This document shows positions 17,425 through 25,503 of a stretch of DNA of 64,000 bases, one piece after another. This DNA is from Paenibacillus humicola (GTDB lineage: Bacteria > Bacillota > Bacilli > Paenibacillales > Paenibacillaceae). The notes under the pieces are model-generated. The model did no database searches and was not told where the DNA came from. It saw only the letters and a program-made list of their open reading frames with translations. The position numbers and the translations under genes were made by a program. The stretch lies in assembly GCF_028826105.1 (NCBI RefSeq), contig NZ_JAQGPL010000001.1:2878501-2942500 (forward strand), in the 5' to 3' direction. The stretch's first letter is position 1; the number at the start of each line of letters is the position of its first letter.

Positions 17425-18798
17425 ATGCTTAGAAAAGCGGTTGCCGTCTTGGCGTCAGCGATGCTGGTCTTTGTCGCGGCATGTACATCCGGCGGTGGAG
17501 CGGACGGAAACAAGTCGCAATCAAGCGGCGGACAGGGGGAATCACCTCAGGGAAAAGTGAAGATCGAAGTGTATCACTGGACGCCCGTCGAAGGAATGGA
17601 AAGCGCATTCAAGGTATTCAATGAGACGCATCCGAATATTGAAGCGGAATACAAGCTTATTCCGGATTCACCCGATCTGCCGCTCAAGGTCAACACGCTT
17701 TTGGCCTCCGGCGAGCCGATTGACGTGATTGCGCAGTGGTCGCCCGACGATTTGAGAACCAGGGTCGACAACGACCTGTATGAGCCGCTGAATCAATATT
17801 TTGAGGATAATCACATTGACTATGCCAAAACTTTCGGTGACGAAGTAACGAAGCTGGAGACGATTAACGGGAAAATATACGGCGTGCCGTACGGCAATAA
17901 GATCAATGCGATCTTTTACAACAAAAAATTGTTCGACGAAGCGCATGTTCCGTACCCCAAGGACGACTGGACTTGGGACGACTTCAGAGAGACGGCCAAA
18001 AAGCTGACAAAGGGCGACGGGCCGAACAAGCAGTACGGCTTCATCCCCTATGTCATCGACGACTGGAAGACGCTGGCCACCCTGAAGCTGGGGCTGAACG
18101 CAATTTATAAAAGCGATAAGGAATCCAACTTCGACAGTCCTTACTTTAAACGGAGCCTGCAATTTTTCTATGATATGCAGTTCACCGACAAGTCCATCAT
18201 GCCGCTGGCCGAATTTCCGGCGCAGAAGCTGGACTCGACTACCAATCGCGCCACTGTGTTCTTCAAAGGCCAGGCGGCGATGTTTATGGGACCGTCGTTT
18301 GTTACGTTCTATTCGTCGTTTCCCGAGAACAAACACGACTTTGATATCGGCGTCGTGAATATGCCGCGCTATGACGCCAATTCCAAGACGACATCGACGA
18401 TATCTTACAGCGATCTCAGTATTCCGAAGAATAGCAAGCACAAAAAGGAAGCCTTTGAATGGGTCAAATTTTTCGCGATTGACCGGCCGGATATTACAGC
18501 GGCGCCGAAAGGCATGCAGCCTCCTGGCGTCATCAACGACGAGACGGTGAAGAAGAACGTCTTTAATACGCTATACAATGTTCCGACTTTTGACGGCAAT
18601 CAGGTGTATAAGGTGTTCAACGATCCCAATACGGCGCTGGTGTCCGATCAAACCACGATTACTGTTGCCAAAAAGGAAATCACCGCTGCGGTCAACGAGG
18701 AAGTGACCAAGGTATTCCTGGGGGAGAAGAGTGTCGACGATGCTCTGAAAGCAATGAAGACGCGGGCGGACGACCTGATCGCCAAAGCGCAGAAATAA
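17425..18798 (+). CDS. Extracellular sugar-binding lipoprotein (family 1)
   Basis: A 457-residue protein with a lipoprotein signal ending VAAC (Cys20) and a Gly/Ser linker. The mature part fits family 1 sugar-binding proteins (VYHWTPVEGMESAFKVFNE, YGVPYGNKINAIFYNKKLF, GQAAMFMGPSF). ATG 17425 follows GGGAGGAGA; the frame is open upstream to 17371. It feeds the two permeases that follow within 25 bases. Confidence 0.93.
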   Translation: MLRKAVAVLASAMLVFVAACTSGGGADGNKSQSSGGQGESPQGKVKIEVYHWTPVEGMESAFKVFNETHPNIEAEYKLIPDSPDLPLKVNTLLASGEPIDVIAQWSPDDLRTRVDNDLYEPLNQYFEDNHIDYAKTFGDEVTKLETINGKIYGVPYGNKINAIFYNKKLFDEAHVPYPKDDWTWDDFRETAKKLTKGDGPNKQYGFIPYVIDDWKTLATLKLGLNAIYKSDKESNFDSPYFKRSLQFFYDMQFTDKSIMPLAEFPAQKLDSTTNRATVFFKGQAAMFMGPSFVTFYSSFPENKHDFDIGVVNMPRYDANSKTTSTISYSDLSIPKNSKHKKEAFEWVKFFAIDRPDITAAPKGMQPPGVINDETVKKNVFNTLYNVPTFDGNQVYKVFNDPNTALVSDQTTITVAKKEITAAVNEEVTKVFLGEKSVDDALKAMKTRADDLIAKAQK

Positions 18799-18819
18799 CA
18801 GTCGGGAGCTGATGCAGCT

Positions 18820-19761
18820 TTGCAGCCGAATCCGATCATCGGAACGGAATTACCGAGGAAAGCCCGCTCCGGCAAAGGCATATTCAGAAGGGAAAACCTG
18901 GACGGCTGGCTGTTTTTGTCGGTTAGCCTCATCGGATATATTCTATTCCGGTTTATCCCGATTATTTTCTCCTTTGTCCTGAGCTTCAGCGAATGGAATC
19001 TGGTTTCCGGCCTGCGCGGAATCCGGTTCACCGGACTGGAAAACTTCATCGAGCAGTGGTCCGATACATGGTTTCTGCATTCGCTCGTCAACACGTTCTA
19101 TTTCTCCGTCGTCAGCGTTCCCATATCGATCGCCTTGTCGCTTCTGGCGGCGGTGATCGTGAACGAGAGCATTTATTTTAAAGGCTTCGTGCGGCTGCTT
19201 CTGTATTCGCCGCATATATCCTCCATGGTCGCGATCTCGATCGTCTGGGCCGTGCTGTACTCTCCGAGTTACGGCCCGATCAATATGTTTCTCCAGTCGC
19301 TCGGGATCAGCCATCCGCCGGGATGGATCAGCTCGTCGGCCTGGGCGATGCCTTCGCTCATTATCATGAGCATATGGCAATCGGTCGGCTACAATATGGT
19401 CATCATGCTGGCGGGCCTGCAGGGAATACCGCGCGATTATTACGAGGCCGCGGAGGTAGACGGGGCCGGCGTCTTGCAGAGATTCCGATCGATCACGATT
19501 CCGCTGATGTCGCCGACATTGTTCTTCGTGATGATTACGTCGGTAATCGGTTCCTTCCAGATCTTTGCCCAGGTTAACATTTTGACCAAGGGCGGCCCGG
19601 GAACGTCTACGTCCGTGCTCGTTTATTACATCTATAATGTGGCATTCAACTATAATCGTCTGGGCTACGCCAACAGCATTTCCTGGGTACTGTTTGTCAT
19701 GATTTTCGCGCTTACCTTATGGCAGTGGCGACAGCAGAAGAAATGGGTGCATTTACAATAA
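18820..19761 (+). CDS. Sugar ABC transporter permease (MalF/UgpA type)
   Basis: A 313-residue, six-helix permease. The EAA loop reads EAAEVDGAGVLQRFRSITIP near residues 208-227. The start is TTG 18820, 11 bases after GGGAG; the nearby ATG 18812 is in another frame. The product pairs with the next permease. No ATPase gene is nearby, again pointing to a shared ATPase. Confidence 0.93.
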   Translation: MQPNPIIGTELPRKARSGKGIFRRENLDGWLFLSVSLIGYILFRFIPIIFSFVLSFSEWNLVSGLRGIRFTGLENFIEQWSDTWFLHSLVNTFYFSVVSVPISIALSLLAAVIVNESIYFKGFVRLLLYSPHISSMVAISIVWAVLYSPSYGPINMFLQSLGISHPPGWISSSAWAMPSLIIMSIWQSVGYNMVIMLAGLQGIPRDYYEAAEVDGAGVLQRFRSITIPLMSPTLFFVMITSVIGSFQIFAQVNILTKGGPGTSTSVLVYYIYNVAFNYNRLGYANSISWVLFVMIFALTLWQWRQQKKWVHLQ

Positions 19762-19780
19762 GAAGAAAGGAGTGCCAACG

Positions 19781-20617
19781 ATGACGAAAGCATCGCGGGC
19801 CATTCTCGGAAAATCAATCTTGACCATCATCATGCTCTCGTTATCCGTCATAACGGTCATGCCTTTCCTATGGATGCTGTCGACCTCGTTCAAACTGGAT
19901 GCCGATGTGTTCAGCTTTCCCATCCAATGGATCCCGCCGAAAGTTACGTTTCAGAATTACCGGGACGTTTGGTTTGGAGAAATTCCCTTTTACCACTTTT
20001 ATATCAATTCTGTTAAAGTCACTGTAATTTCGATAGCGGGAGTTATTGCAACCAGCTTGATGGCCGGCTATGCGTTTGCAAAAATTCAGTTTGACGGAAA
20101 AAATGTGCTGTTTCTGTTTTACTTAGCCACATTAATGTTTCCCGATCAGACGCTGCTGGTGCCCCGGTTCATTTTTTACAAATATCTCGACATCTACAAC
20201 ACGCACTGGGCGCTCATCCTGCCCGGCATGATTTCGGCCTTCGGCACGTTTCTAATGCGTCAGTTTTTTATGACTTTGCCCGGCGAGCTTTCCGAATCTG
20301 CACGCATTGACGGAGCCGGCCATTTCAAAATTTTCTTTCACATCGCGCTGCCGCTCGTTAAGCCGGCCATCGTCTCATTCCTGATCTTTTCGTTTGTCTG
20401 GTCGTGGAACGACTATGAGAACCCGCTCATCTTCCTGTCGGATACGGAGCGATTCACGATCCCGCTCGGCCTGCTTACGTTCCAGGACGAAAACAGAACG
20501 AGTTACACTCTAATCATGGCGGCGTCGGTCTGCTCGCTGCTGCCGATCTTTATCATTTTTCTTGCCGGACAGAAGTACTTTGTACGGGGCATCGCCATGA
20601 CCGGAATCAAAGGATAG
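19781..20617 (+). CDS. Sugar ABC transporter permease (MalG/UgpE type)
   Basis: A 278-residue, six-helix permease with EAA loop ESARIDGAGHFKIFFHIALP and the usual C-terminal FVRGIAMTGIKG. ATG 19781 follows AAAGGAG at eight bases; the in-frame GTG at 19772 overlaps that site and is unlikely. It lies 19 bases after the MalF-type partner. Confidence 0.93.
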   Translation: MTKASRAILGKSILTIIMLSLSVITVMPFLWMLSTSFKLDADVFSFPIQWIPPKVTFQNYRDVWFGEIPFYHFYINSVKVTVISIAGVIATSLMAGYAFAKIQFDGKNVLFLFYLATLMFPDQTLLVPRFIFYKYLDIYNTHWALILPGMISAFGTFLMRQFFMTLPGELSESARIDGAGHFKIFFHIALPLVKPAIVSFLIFSFVWSWNDYENPLIFLSDTERFTIPLGLLTFQDENRTSYTLIMAASVCSLLPIFIIFLAGQKYFVRGIAMTGIKG

Positions 20618-20671
20618 TAAGGTTAACGCCGATTTAATTGAATGATTAAATGGAGAAGGAAGTGGCTTAGA

Positions 20672-22825
20672 ATGGGGAAATGGGATTGGCTGCAGGAGCG
20701 CAACCGAGGCATACATTTAACGATCCGGGATATCGATTGCAAGGATTTCGACGCCCGGCGTCTTGCGAAGGACCTGCACGAGCTTGACGTCAACTTTCTG
20801 ACTTTCTTTTCGGGCGGGTATGTGACCACCTATCAGACGGACATCGAGCTGCAGCGCAAGAGCCCGTTCCTCGGGAACCGGGATATTACCGGGGAGATCA
20901 TAACCGCTTTGCACGCTTATGGAATCAAGGCGCTTCCTTCGATCGAGCTGGGGGTTATGCCGCTTACCGCCGGTGACGCTCATCCGGAATGGTGCTCGCG
21001 GGACATCGACGGCAATCCGTACGTAGTAGCTGAGCAGCTGTACGCCTGCTGTCCGCTGGGCGGGTACCACCACGAACTCGGAAGCCGGTTTGTTGAAGAG
21101 GTTCTCTCGCGCTACGAGATCGACGGCTTATATTGGTGCGGGGCGAGCTACGGTTTTCAAGCTTATGGCTCCGGAATATGCTACTGCGATAAATGCCGGG
21201 CGGATTTCCTGGCGGTATCGGGCCTGGAGATCCCCGTCAAGAAGGATTGGAATGATCCGGCGTGGCGGACGTTTCTGAAATGGCGAACGGAAAAAACGAC
21301 ACAATCGGCAAAGCGGATTTACGATATGGTCAAAAGGCTGGACCCGGACATGCCGGTAATCGGCAACAGCGTATGCTTCGGCGACCCAAGCTGGACGATG
21401 AATTCTTCTCTCGATATGGAGCAAATTTCAAAATACCAGGATACGGTCATTATCGAGGCGCAGACGCGCGTAAAAATCGATGAAACAGCCGACCGGGAGA
21501 ATTGGCACTCGCTCACCTGGCCGGATGAGGAAGCAAGATACATGACGACAATAAGCGATAATCCGGTGTGGATCGTCGTCTCCTATTTTTTGGCCTGGCC
21601 TTGGAGAAGAACTGCCGTCCCTCCGGTCGAGCAGAAAATCTATCTCGCCCAAATCGCCGCCAACGGGGCCACGCTGCAGGTCAATCTGTCGGGAGGGCCT
21701 CCCGCAACGCATAACGACAGTCGAGGCTTTCAGGCAATCAAGGAGCTATACGGTTTTCTGAAACGGCATAAAGCCTATTACGACCACGACCGGTCCGGCG
21801 CGGCTACCGCCATTGTGTTCTCCCAGGAGACCCTGATTCATTACGGCCGGGAAAACGGGATGGAGCGCTACGTGGAGAGTATCCGCGGAGCTGAGCAGGC
21901 TTTGCTGGATGCGCATATTCCATTCGACATCCTTTCTGCCAAGACGCTGAGTGGAGAGAAGCTCAGTCAATACCGGACCTTGATTTTGCCTTCGCTGTGC
22001 TGCATGTCGGAGGAGGAAGCGAGCCGAATTCGGGATTTTGTCAACGGCGGGGGCAATCTGATCGCAACCTTCGAGACTTCCCTGTATGACGAAAATGGAA
22101 ATCGGCGCAGCGACTTCCTGCTGGGGGACTTGTTTTGTGCCGCCAGCATAGGGGAGAGTAAGCGAGTTAACGGGGAACAGGACGGAGTTTTGAAGCAGGC
22201 CTATATCAAAATAGCCGGCGATCATGACATTCTGCGCGGCATCGACGATGCCGATGTGATTCCGATCTACGGTCAATACTGTCCGGTTCGAGCCGACGGT
22301 TCCGCACAGGCTTCCCCATTGAAGCTGTCTGCTCCGTTTCGAGTATTTCCTGAGGGACTGTCGTATACACTGGAGGATGGCCCGGAATATCCGATGGTGG
22401 TTTTGTCCGAGAACGGCAAAGGCGGGAGGGTGGCATATTTCCCCAACCAATTGGATAAGTCGTATTTGAAAATCGGGTTCCCCGATCTGGGCCGGCTGAT
22501 CGCTAATACCGTCCGTTGGGCGGCGCACGGGGAAGAGCAGCTCCGAATTGTAGGGCCCGACTCCCTGAATGTATCGCTTCGCACCAAGCCGGGGCTCCGG
22601 ATGGTTCATCTGATCAATTTGGCCGGCGGACGGAGATTTTTCACATCTTTGGTTCCTATCCGGGAAATTTCCGTCGGGCTTGCCGAAGACATTCAAGTCA
22701 AGCGGGCGTTCATGCTGTCCAGCGGCCAGGAGCTGGCCGTGAGTGAAGACGGGACCTTTCAGTCCGTCGTTGTTCCGGAGCTCCTTGATTACGACGTTGT
22801 CGTATTCGTCGTTTCGGAGCCGTGA
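20672..22825 (+). CDS. GH42-like glycoside hydrolase with trimerisation domain
   Basis: A 717-residue protein with no signal peptide, so it probably acts in the cytoplasm on imported sugars. Residues 1-370 resemble an alpha-amylase/GH42-type barrel, including GLYWCGASYGFQ and a Cys-rich CYCDKCRADF stretch of the kind seen next to the catalytic strand. Residues ~385-600 resemble the beta-galactosidase trimerisation (GH42_M) domain, with YRTLILPSLCCMSEEE and DFVNGGGNLIATFETS. ATG 20672 follows AGAAGGAAG. As last gene of carbohydrate system 2 it is the best clue that the substrate is an oligosaccharide. The catalytic acids cannot be assigned with confidence. Confidence 0.75.
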   Translation: MGKWDWLQERNRGIHLTIRDIDCKDFDARRLAKDLHELDVNFLTFFSGGYVTTYQTDIELQRKSPFLGNRDITGEIITALHAYGIKALPSIELGVMPLTAGDAHPEWCSRDIDGNPYVVAEQLYACCPLGGYHHELGSRFVEEVLSRYEIDGLYWCGASYGFQAYGSGICYCDKCRADFLAVSGLEIPVKKDWNDPAWRTFLKWRTEKTTQSAKRIYDMVKRLDPDMPVIGNSVCFGDPSWTMNSSLDMEQISKYQDTVIIEAQTRVKIDETADRENWHSLTWPDEEARYMTTISDNPVWIVVSYFLAWPWRRTAVPPVEQKIYLAQIAANGATLQVNLSGGPPATHNDSRGFQAIKELYGFLKRHKAYYDHDRSGAATAIVFSQETLIHYGRENGMERYVESIRGAEQALLDAHIPFDILSAKTLSGEKLSQYRTLILPSLCCMSEEEASRIRDFVNGGGNLIATFETSLYDENGNRRSDFLLGDLFCAASIGESKRVNGEQDGVLKQAYIKIAGDHDILRGIDDADVIPIYGQYCPVRADGSAQASPLKLSAPFRVFPEGLSYTLEDGPEYPMVVLSENGKGGRVAYFPNQLDKSYLKIGFPDLGRLIANTVRWAAHGEEQLRIVGPDSLNVSLRTKPGLRMVHLINLAGGRRFFTSLVPIREISVGLAEDIQVKRAFMLSSGQELAVSEDGTFQSVVVPELLDYDVVVFVVSEP

Positions 22826-22909
22826 CCTACGTGACCAACAGTCCGCAACTCGGGGCATCAGTGTACTCAATACGGAACCTAAGCTAAGAGAAAGCAGAAT
22901 GGTGAACGT

Positions 22910-22945
22910 AAAAAGAAGCCCAATCCCTTAAGGGGACTGGGCTTC
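22910..22945 (-). terminator. Terminator for the 87-residue gene on the minus strand
   Basis: GAAGCCCA (22915-22922) pairs with TGGGCTTC (22938-22945), with further pairing inside. On the minus strand the stem is followed by a T-run (A-run at 22910-22914). It may also help stop the plus-strand operon ending at 22825. Confidence 0.7.
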
Positions 22946-22960
22946 GCCTGACAACTTAAC

Positions 22961-23224
22961 TCATTTTTTTGAAATCTTCAGGCTCATAGGACTTGCCGGC
23001 GTAGTAATGCTTTCCAGAGAACACATCACTTCGAACGTATCCGTAATTTCTACCGTGTACGTGACATCCAGGGATGCGAATAAGTGAAGTCCTTCCTCAT
23101 CAATAAATGGCGTCGTTGAAGTGCAGGCATCACAGCTGATGGTTTGTCTGACGATCGTTCCGGTTAATACGTCCGGTACAATTTCAAGACATACGCTACG
23201 AGTAACCGATGATATACAGGACAT
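22961..23224 (-). CDS. Small Cys-containing protein, unknown
   Basis: An 87-residue protein with no family I recognise. It has six Cys, including a CDAC pair near residue 31, and a Thr/Val/Ile-rich middle suggesting a beta-rich fold. ATG at 23224 is preceded by a near-perfect ribosome site (AAAGGAGGTGA), predicting strong translation; the frame is open upstream but that part carries the ribosome site itself. A terminator follows directly, so it is a single-gene unit divergent from the RCC1 gene. Sporulation or envelope roles are possible but unsupported. Confidence 0.6.
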   Translation of the reverse strand: MSCISSVTRSVCLEIVPDVLTGTIVRQTISCDACTSTTPFIDEEGLHLFASLDVTYTVEITDTFEVMCSLESITTPASPMSLKISKK

Positions 23225-23809
23225 CTTTTCCTCACCTCCTTTCAATCTAGTAAATGAAACAAGGACAAGTTTTGAACCGGACAAATGACAGAATCGAGTC
23301 CCTTTTTTTGTCGAAATCGGTTGGATGACGCCCGCCGCACTTCGATGCTATTTAAAAAGGGAAAGATTATCTTAAAATGGAGATTTAGATCAAAAGTGTC
23401 AATCTGGTAAAAGAAGGATATTTAGGCTGAGGTGAGAATATTTAATTGGAGACCGTTATTACTGCAGATGCCATTGGTAAAGGAGGTGAGATAATGGTGA
23501 GCGATATCGTCTATTGATTCAGGCGAACACGATTATCCCATAAGTGCAGGGATAGGTCCCTTGAAGTTGGCTAATCGGATGCCGGCCCACCTGATCCTCA
23601 ATGGAACTTAGGACATTTCGGGCGCAATGACCTGTTGCTGTGTGCAATTCTCCTCGAAAATTTCAGCCCATGGAGCAAGTGGAATTCTTATCGCGATATA
23701 TACTTCTCGACTGCCTTTCTCTCATCGAAACAATCGATATGATGATTCTGACCGTCAGAATTATGAACCCTTAGCGGGAAAACGGATAACGTTTTGGGAG
23801 GCAACCATT
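23225..23809 (+). other. Long divergent intergenic region
   Basis: This 585-base region separates the minus-strand 87-residue gene from the RCC1 gene. It holds a seven-codon ORF with an excellent ribosome site (23494-23517) and a small hairpin TATCCC/GGGATA at about 23535-23555. No riboswitch class was recognised. Confidence 0.5.
23494..23517 (+). CDS. Possible seven-codon ORF behind a perfect ribosome site
   Basis: AAAGGAGGTGAG (23479-23490) lies three bases before ATG 23494, whose frame ends after MVSDIVY. The same AAAGGAGGTGAG signal precedes the 87-residue gene on the other strand. It may be a leader peptide or the stub of a decayed gene. Confidence 0.25.
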   Translation: MVSDIVY

Positions 23810-25324
23810 ATGAGATTACGATATCGGTTCATAAGTATGATCAGCCTGCTCTTTGGTCTCGTATCTGTATCCCATCCTGCGGCCGCCGCGGAAAAAACGG
23901 TTCAGCAGGTTGAAGGAGGAGGGGAGCATACGCTCTCTCTCCAAAGCGACGGTTCGGTCTGGGCGTGGGGGCAGAATTGGTATGGCCAGCTCGGCGACGG
24001 GAGTACGAAGGACCGCGTCACGCCCGCTCAGGCGGTGAGCGTCACGAATGCGACCTATTTAGCTGCAGGTTATTCGCACAGTCTGGCGCTCAAAAGGGAT
24101 GGAACCGTCTGGGCGTGGGGAGAAAATTACAACGGCCAGCTCGGCGACGGGAGCACGATAAACCGTGCCGCGCCCGTTCAAGTGCAGCGTCTCGGTTCGG
24201 TCGCCGCCATCTCTGCAGGGACTTGGTATAGTTTGGCACTAAGGCGTGATGGAACCGTCTGGGCGTGGGGGATTAATAACTGGTCCCAGCTCGGCGACGG
24301 GAGCAGGACAGACCGGCATACCCCCGTTCAAGTAAAGGATTCGTTTCATGATAACCTTCATTCTGTCGTCGCCATCGCTTCGGGCGATAGTCACAATCTA
24401 GCCCTCAAACAAGACGGAACCGTCTGGGCTTGGGGATTCAACAGCCGCGGTCAAATCGGAGTCGGACCTTTATGGCAGCCGTCAAAACCGGTTCAAGTTC
24501 CCCGCCTTCAATCGGTGATTGCCATTGCAGCTAAAGGCAGCCATAGTTTGGCGCTGAGAAACGACGGGACCGTCTGGGCATGGGGAGATAATCTGCCGAA
24601 TGACGATAAGGGCGGGTTCACGACAGACTCTCCGGTTCAAGTGCAGGGCCTCGATTCGGTAACCGCCATCGCCAGCGGAGAAAGCCATAATTTGGCCCTC
24701 AAAGCCGATGGAACGGTCTGGGAGTGGGGTGCTCAACTGGGAGCCGACGGAAGGATAGACCCTCCGGTTCAGGTGCAGGGCCTTCGATCGGTCACCGCCA
24801 TTGCTGCGGGCAGCCGCCACTATTTGGCGGTTACAAGCGACGGAACGCTTTGGGCATGGGGAGATAATTCCTATGGCCAACTGGGTGATGGCACAACGAA
24901 TGATCGTCATACTCCCGTTCAAGTTATGTATCCGAACGCACCAGACACTTTTCAGCTTTCCGATTCGAAAACCTATCAAGCAGGCGGAATTCATTATCAG
25001 TATTCGTTAAATTACGGATACATTTCATCCCCGGGACAAGAGCTAAGCGGATCTTGGACAGCTCCTGAAGGGTTTCATGGAGAGGTTACCGTCTCGATGA
25101 TTTCTCCGGAAGGGGTAAATGTTGACCTTCGTCTGGAGACGATTAGCGGGGGGAACCGATTGCCGGAAGATACGAAGGCTCTCCCGGATGGTACCGAACG
25201 CAGTACGGCCAAGGTGCCCGGCGGTGACACAGCCAAATGGACGGTTAAAGGACATACGGACAATGACTTTAGTCCGGATAAGAAGGTAATTGTCTATGTA
25301 AACATCAAATATGACAATCAGTGA
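23810..25324 (+). CDS. Secreted RCC1-repeat beta-propeller protein
   Basis: A 504-residue protein. The N-terminal signal peptide ends around Ala-Ala-Ala-Ala-Glu. Residues ~35-390 contain seven RCC1 repeats, each with a TVWAWGxNxxGQLGDGS-like core; repeats 5 and 6 are shortened or degenerate (TVWEWGAQLGADG). Seven repeats match one complete seven-bladed propeller. The C-terminal ~110 residues form a separate, probably beta-sandwich region of unknown kind. ATG 23810 follows GGGAGG; the frame is open to 23627 but the signal peptide fixes the start. RCC1 propellers are protein-interaction modules; an outer-surface binding role is inferred. Confidence 0.88.
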   Translation: MRLRYRFISMISLLFGLVSVSHPAAAAEKTVQQVEGGGEHTLSLQSDGSVWAWGQNWYGQLGDGSTKDRVTPAQAVSVTNATYLAAGYSHSLALKRDGTVWAWGENYNGQLGDGSTINRAAPVQVQRLGSVAAISAGTWYSLALRRDGTVWAWGINNWSQLGDGSRTDRHTPVQVKDSFHDNLHSVVAIASGDSHNLALKQDGTVWAWGFNSRGQIGVGPLWQPSKPVQVPRLQSVIAIAAKGSHSLALRNDGTVWAWGDNLPNDDKGGFTTDSPVQVQGLDSVTAIASGESHNLALKADGTVWEWGAQLGADGRIDPPVQVQGLRSVTAIAAGSRHYLAVTSDGTLWAWGDNSYGQLGDGTTNDRHTPVQVMYPNAPDTFQLSDSKTYQAGGIHYQYSLNYGYISSPGQELSGSWTAPEGFHGEVTVSMISPEGVNVDLRLETISGGNRLPEDTKALPDGTERSTAKVPGGDTAKWTVKGHTDNDFSPDKKVIVYVNIKYDNQ

Positions 25325-25390
25325 ATAAGGCAGTCCGGTTATTTTGCTGACGCTCACTGCTGCAGTGCCGGTCGGGCCGGGATGCAAAAT

Positions 25391-25442
25391 AAGCGTCAAA
25401 TTGCCTCCGCCTTTTTTAAAAGATGAGGGCGATTTGACGCTT
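25391..25442. terminator. Hairpin between convergent genes
   Basis: AAGCGTCAAAT (25391-25401) pairs perfectly with ATTTGACGCTT (25432-25442). It lies between the RCC1 gene and the convergent pectate lyase gene; the T-runs are weak, so it may be a partial bidirectional terminator. Confidence 0.5.
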
Positions 25443-25448
25443 ACGACT

Positions 25449-25481
25449 AAAAAAAGAGAAGCACCCGCGATGGAGCGCTTC
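25449..25481 (-). terminator. Terminator of the pectate lyase-like gene
   Basis: On the minus strand, GAAGCGCTCC-type pairing (arms at 25477-25481 and 25458-25462, extended inside) is followed by a run of seven T, just after the stop at 25504. Confidence 0.55.
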
Positions 25482-25503
25482 CCTCGATCATCAGCATGCA
25501 TTG

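Noticed and set aside
21746..22870. 374-codon minus-strand frame opposite the GH42-like gene
   Set aside because: Shadow of a gene with clear domains on the plus strand.
23520..23620. Possible riboswitch before the RCC1 gene
   Set aside because: There is a small TATCCC/GGGATA hairpin, but I could not match the conserved cores of c-di-AMP, c-di-GMP, TPP, SAM or other classes.
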